NCBI GenBank assembly: GCA_001751005.1
Contig: MAXL01000040.1
Span: 1-25,078 of the forward strand
DNA: 25,078 nucleotides
Direction: 5' to 3'
Source: Desulfobacterales bacterium S5133MH16
GTDB taxonomy: Bacteria > Desulfobacterota > Desulfobacteria > Desulfobacterales > UBA11574
Positions 22,336 to 25,078 of this stretch are shown piece by piece (position 1 is the first letter of the stretch; each line of letters opens with the position of its first letter). The notes beneath the pieces were generated by a model. That model was given only the letters and a program-made list of their open reading frames with translations. It was not told where the DNA came from and did not search any database. The position numbers and the translations under genes are program-made.

Positions 22336-24771
22336 TTACCCCTTGCTCAGGATATCCCTGATTTTCCTGGACAGTTGTTCCACATTAAATGGTTTCTGAA
22401 TAAAGCCGTTGCAACCACGATTCATTATTTCAGCAGCCTGTCCATTTATACTGTATCCACTGGAAAGAAGAACCTTAATTTCAGGGTTTATTTTTTTGAG
22501 CCTGTCATAGGTCTCCCCACCCCCCATGTCAGGCATGATCATGTCCAGAATGATGATATTAATTTTATTTTTATTTGCCCGATAGATCTCGATCGCTTCT
22601 TTCCCACTTCTGGCTATTAATGCCCGGTATCCCAATCTTTCCAGAATCTGGCCTCCAATATCAATTATAATGTCTTCATCATCTATTAGAAGAATCGTTT
22701 CAGATCCCTTTAAGGCCTCCCGGTTCAAATCTTCTTTTTGTACAACCTTCTTTGATGATGCAGGCAAGTAAACGTCAAAGGTGGATCCTTGTCCCGTCCT
22801 GCTTTGAGCGTTGATAATACCCCCATGATTCTTGATTATGCCGTAAGCAGAAGCAAGACCAAGCCCTGTTCCCCTACTCCTGTCCTTTGTGGTAAAAAAT
22901 GGATCAAATATCCTTTTTATGGTATCTTCATCCATACCCACTCCCGTATCTTTAACCGATATCTTAACATAATCGCCTTTTTCAGCAGAAAAATGCCTGA
23001 CATAGTTCTCATCAAGCGTGACATTTTCAGTTTGAAGATACAAATTTCCACCACCGGGCATAGCCTGTCCGGCATTAACATATAAATTTAACAATACCTG
23101 TTCAATTTGACTCAGATCTACCTCTACAGACCAGATATCTTTTTGATATTTTCTATGAATTCTGATCTCCTTTTTGGTTCTGTTGAACATCTCGGAACTT
23201 TTCTCGAGCAAATCATTGATGTCTACCGGTTTGACCTCGTATTTTCCTCCTTTGGCAAATCCCAGAAGCTGTTTAGTCAGGTCTGCTCCACTATGGACAT
23301 ATTTTTCAATGTTCTTTAGTTTTTTATAGTATGGATGCCTGGGATCAAAATCAAGAGATATGAGAGATACGTTCCCCAGAATACCCATAAGCAGGTTGTT
23401 ATAATCGTGGGCTATCCCGCCGGCCAGGGTCCCAATTGCCTCCATTTTCTGGGATTGCTGGATCTGAGATTCTAACTTCTTCTGCTCACTGATGTCTCGT
23501 AAATTTACCACACTTCCTGCGGGATTACCGTCACGATCATTATATATGGCTCCACTTATGCTGACAGGGATAATTTTACCTGCTTTAGTATATCGATGTG
23601 TTTCAATGCCTGAAATATTTTCTCCAGCCATTACCTTTTCTATCATTCTCTTGGTGTTAGGCCAATCCTCTTCAGGTACAAACATGTCCATTTTTTTACC
23701 CAAACGATCTACCAAGTTCCATCCAAAAACCTTTGTGAATGTTGGGTTCAAATAGGTTACCCTACCCTCCATGTCATAAACAATAACGGAATCTGGATTT
23801 GCTTCAAGAACCGTACGATATCTATTCTCACTTTCACGAAGCGCCTCTTCAGTCTTTTTACGAATGGCAATCTCTTTTTGTCCTTTTTCATACAACCGCG
23901 CGTTCTCAATAGCAATCGCAGCAGACCCGGCCAGCGTCTCCAGTAACGTCAAGTCTGTTTTGTCAAAGCGTCCTGTTTCCATATCCACCACCTGAACCAC
24001 TCCGATCACATCTCCTTTGATCCGTAACGGAACAGTCAGAACCGAATGCATATCCCGTCCTATGCTGAGGTCAACCTCTTTATAGTGACGCTCATCCGTA
24101 TACGTGTCTTGTGAAATCAAGCTTTCGTCATGGTCGGCCACCCAGCCGGCCAGGCCTTCACCGGGTGCCAGGCGCCAGCCGCGTAAAGTTTCTCCATAAG
24201 CACCGGTTGCTTGCCGGCATACCAGATCGCCGGTCTCTGCATCAGTTAACCATATAGAGCTGCCCACAATATCCATCAACCGACGAACCTCTTCCAGAAC
24301 CGTGACGAGAACCTGATCCGGATTCAGGCTGGAATTAAGCGCCTGGCTTGCCTGGTTGTACAATTTCAGTTCAAACTCACGTAACCGCAACATCTCCTCC
24401 GCCCGTTCTTGCTCTGTTACATCATTAAGAATAATGAGGTGTGTAAGCCCGTCATTATCTATAGACAGAATTTTTAACTTAACCCGATACTCATTCAGAC
24501 TCAGAGAAGAATCGCTTGTCAGGATTTTTGGTTGTTTACCTGTTTCTCTCAAAAGTCTAAGCACTCTTTGACAGTCATCTCCGGCAAACAGTTCGACTAA
24601 ATTGGAACCTAACAACTTTTCCTCAGAAAGATTAAAAAAGGAAAGGGCCGTTGCATTAGCATAAATGATTTTTCCATCAAAAGTAATTGCTATAACGCCT
24701 TCTGATATTTTTTCTAATACAATATTAAGATGCTTTTCCACCGTCAGCCATTCTCCCGCCGTCTTTTTCAT
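22336..24771 (-). CDS. Hybrid sensor histidine kinase: PAS-GAF-PAS-HisKA-HATPase-REC
   Basis: About 811 residues, no membrane segment, so a cytoplasmic sensor. Order: PAS (about 12-125), GAF (about 140-295, ending IAIENARLYEKG), PAS (about 315-430), HisKA with phospho-accepting His in GGIAHDYNN (near 455), HATPase with N-box VLLNLYVNAGQAM, G1 DTGVGMD and G2 GTGLGLASAYG. The C-terminal receiver domain has DDED, phospho-acceptor Asp in IILDMIMP (near 743) and Lys in IQKPF (near 793). The attached receiver can act as a brake or as an intermediate of a phosphorelay. The signal and output partner are not visible. The ATG at 24771 has AAGGA at better spacing than the ATG at 24780. Confidence 0.95.
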   Translation of the reverse strand: MKKTAGEWLTVEKHLNIVLEKISEGVIAITFDGKIIYANATALSFFNLSEEKLLGSNLVELFAGDDCQRVLRLLRETGKQPKILTSDSSLSLNEYRVKLKILSIDNDGLTHLIILNDVTEQERAEEMLRLREFELKLYNQASQALNSSLNPDQVLVTVLEEVRRLMDIVGSSIWLTDAETGDLVCRQATGAYGETLRGWRLAPGEGLAGWVADHDESLISQDTYTDERHYKEVDLSIGRDMHSVLTVPLRIKGDVIGVVQVVDMETGRFDKTDLTLLETLAGSAAIAIENARLYEKGQKEIAIRKKTEEALRESENRYRTVLEANPDSVIVYDMEGRVTYLNPTFTKVFGWNLVDRLGKKMDMFVPEEDWPNTKRMIEKVMAGENISGIETHRYTKAGKIIPVSISGAIYNDRDGNPAGSVVNLRDISEQKKLESQIQQSQKMEAIGTLAGGIAHDYNNLLMGILGNVSLISLDFDPRHPYYKKLKNIEKYVHSGADLTKQLLGFAKGGKYEVKPVDINDLLEKSSEMFNRTKKEIRIHRKYQKDIWSVEVDLSQIEQVLLNLYVNAGQAMPGGGNLYLQTENVTLDENYVRHFSAEKGDYVKISVKDTGVGMDEDTIKRIFDPFFTTKDRSRGTGLGLASAYGIIKNHGGIINAQSRTGQGSTFDVYLPASSKKVVQKEDLNREALKGSETILLIDDEDIIIDIGGQILERLGYRALIARSGKEAIEIYRANKNKINIIILDMIMPDMGGGETYDRLKKINPEIKVLLSSGYSINGQAAEIMNRGCNGFIQKPFNVEQLSRKIRDILSKG

Positions 24772-25078
24772 ACGATTCATTCCTTTTGAAATATTCTTAG
24801 TTCAGGGGTCGGAGAGTTTTCTTTGTTGATTCGCTTCATGGATAATGCCTTTTTCAAACCGTGTAACCTCGTGTAATAGTATGCATTATTAATTCAAGAC
24901 ATTCAAGCTGTTTTTTTCTCATATATTTCAAGAATATATTACTGTCTTGTCATTCATTGTTATCTATCTATTTATACTTAAAACAATCGTTAGACATTTG
25001 CAGTTTAGTTTAATATAAAGAAAAAAATGTCGTTTTTAAACCATTTAACTTCGATGAGTTGTAGAAGTTCCGAGACGT
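24772..25078. other. Intergenic right edge, no gene seen
   Basis: This AT-rich stretch upstream of the histidine kinase holds no supported coding region. The last 20 bases (GTTGTAGAAGTTCCGAGACG, 25058-25077) closely resemble GTTGTAGAGTTTCCAAGACG at 1039-1058, the only structure I notice here. Confidence 0.5.

Noticed and set aside
1..25078. CRISPR array, rRNA genes, prophage or complete insertion sequence
   Set aside because: No regularly spaced direct repeats, rRNA segments, phage structural genes or transposase reading frames were seen. The palindromic elements are dispersed and non-coding.

Overview
The window looks like the chromosome of an anaerobic, probably sulfate-reducing, member of the Desulfobacterota (Desulfobacterales-like). 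The evidence is the gene order dnaG-rpoD-tRNA-nif3-C4 zinc ribbon-rnpB, a two-gene SmsCB/SufCB iron-sulfur assembly system with no cysteine desulfurase beside it, an FmdB-type small zinc ribbon, a multi-PAS hybrid histidine kinase, and many imperfect palindromic intergenic repeats of a style I associate with this group. No sequence search was possible, so the taxonomy is inference. Nearly all genes are on the minus strand; the exceptions are a YcaO-TPR gene (15336-17066) and a 49-residue Cys-rich microprotein (21284-21433).

Layout. At 1-122 is the start of a truncated winged-helix regulator. At 477-758 is a secreted ComEA-like helix-hairpin-helix protein. From 5834 down to 1299 a minus-strand run encodes the SufC-type ATPase, the SufB/D-type scaffold, a large protein ending in an HPr-like domain, IspD (isoprenoid synthesis, itself dependent on Fe-S enzymes IspG/IspH) and FmdB. 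RNase P RNA lies just upstream at 5886-6268. Next come a coiled-coil C4 zinc-ribbon protein and a Nif3-family protein, then a repeat-rich intergenic stretch, a tRNA with a CAU anticodon (probably tRNA-Ile2), and the macromolecular-synthesis pair dnaG-rpoD with its own AT-rich promoter region. A histidine cluster fragment (hisB, an unrelated lipoprotein, hisA) follows, then tRNA-Ala(CGC).

From 15336 onward the content is more accessory: an orphan YcaO-TPR fusion, a small SET-domain protein paired with an orphan ParA ATPase, a bacterial dynamin-like GTPase, the Cys-rich microprotein, an AlgH/YqgE protein and a PAS-GAF-PAS hybrid histidine kinase.

The most unusual structure is not a gene. Five palindromic elements of about 125-210 bp (1625-1749, 7078-7218, 8611-8819, 18471-18635, 21012-21154) sit in five different intergenic regions. 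Parts of a core are shared between them, but their terminal inverted repeats differ, while the two ends of each element remain complementary to each other. One has a 7-bp direct repeat at its borders, one carries two smaller GC-rich hairpins nested in its arms, and one supplies the stop codon of the neighbouring dynamin-like gene. They behave like a modular, structure-conserved, possibly mobile repeat family.
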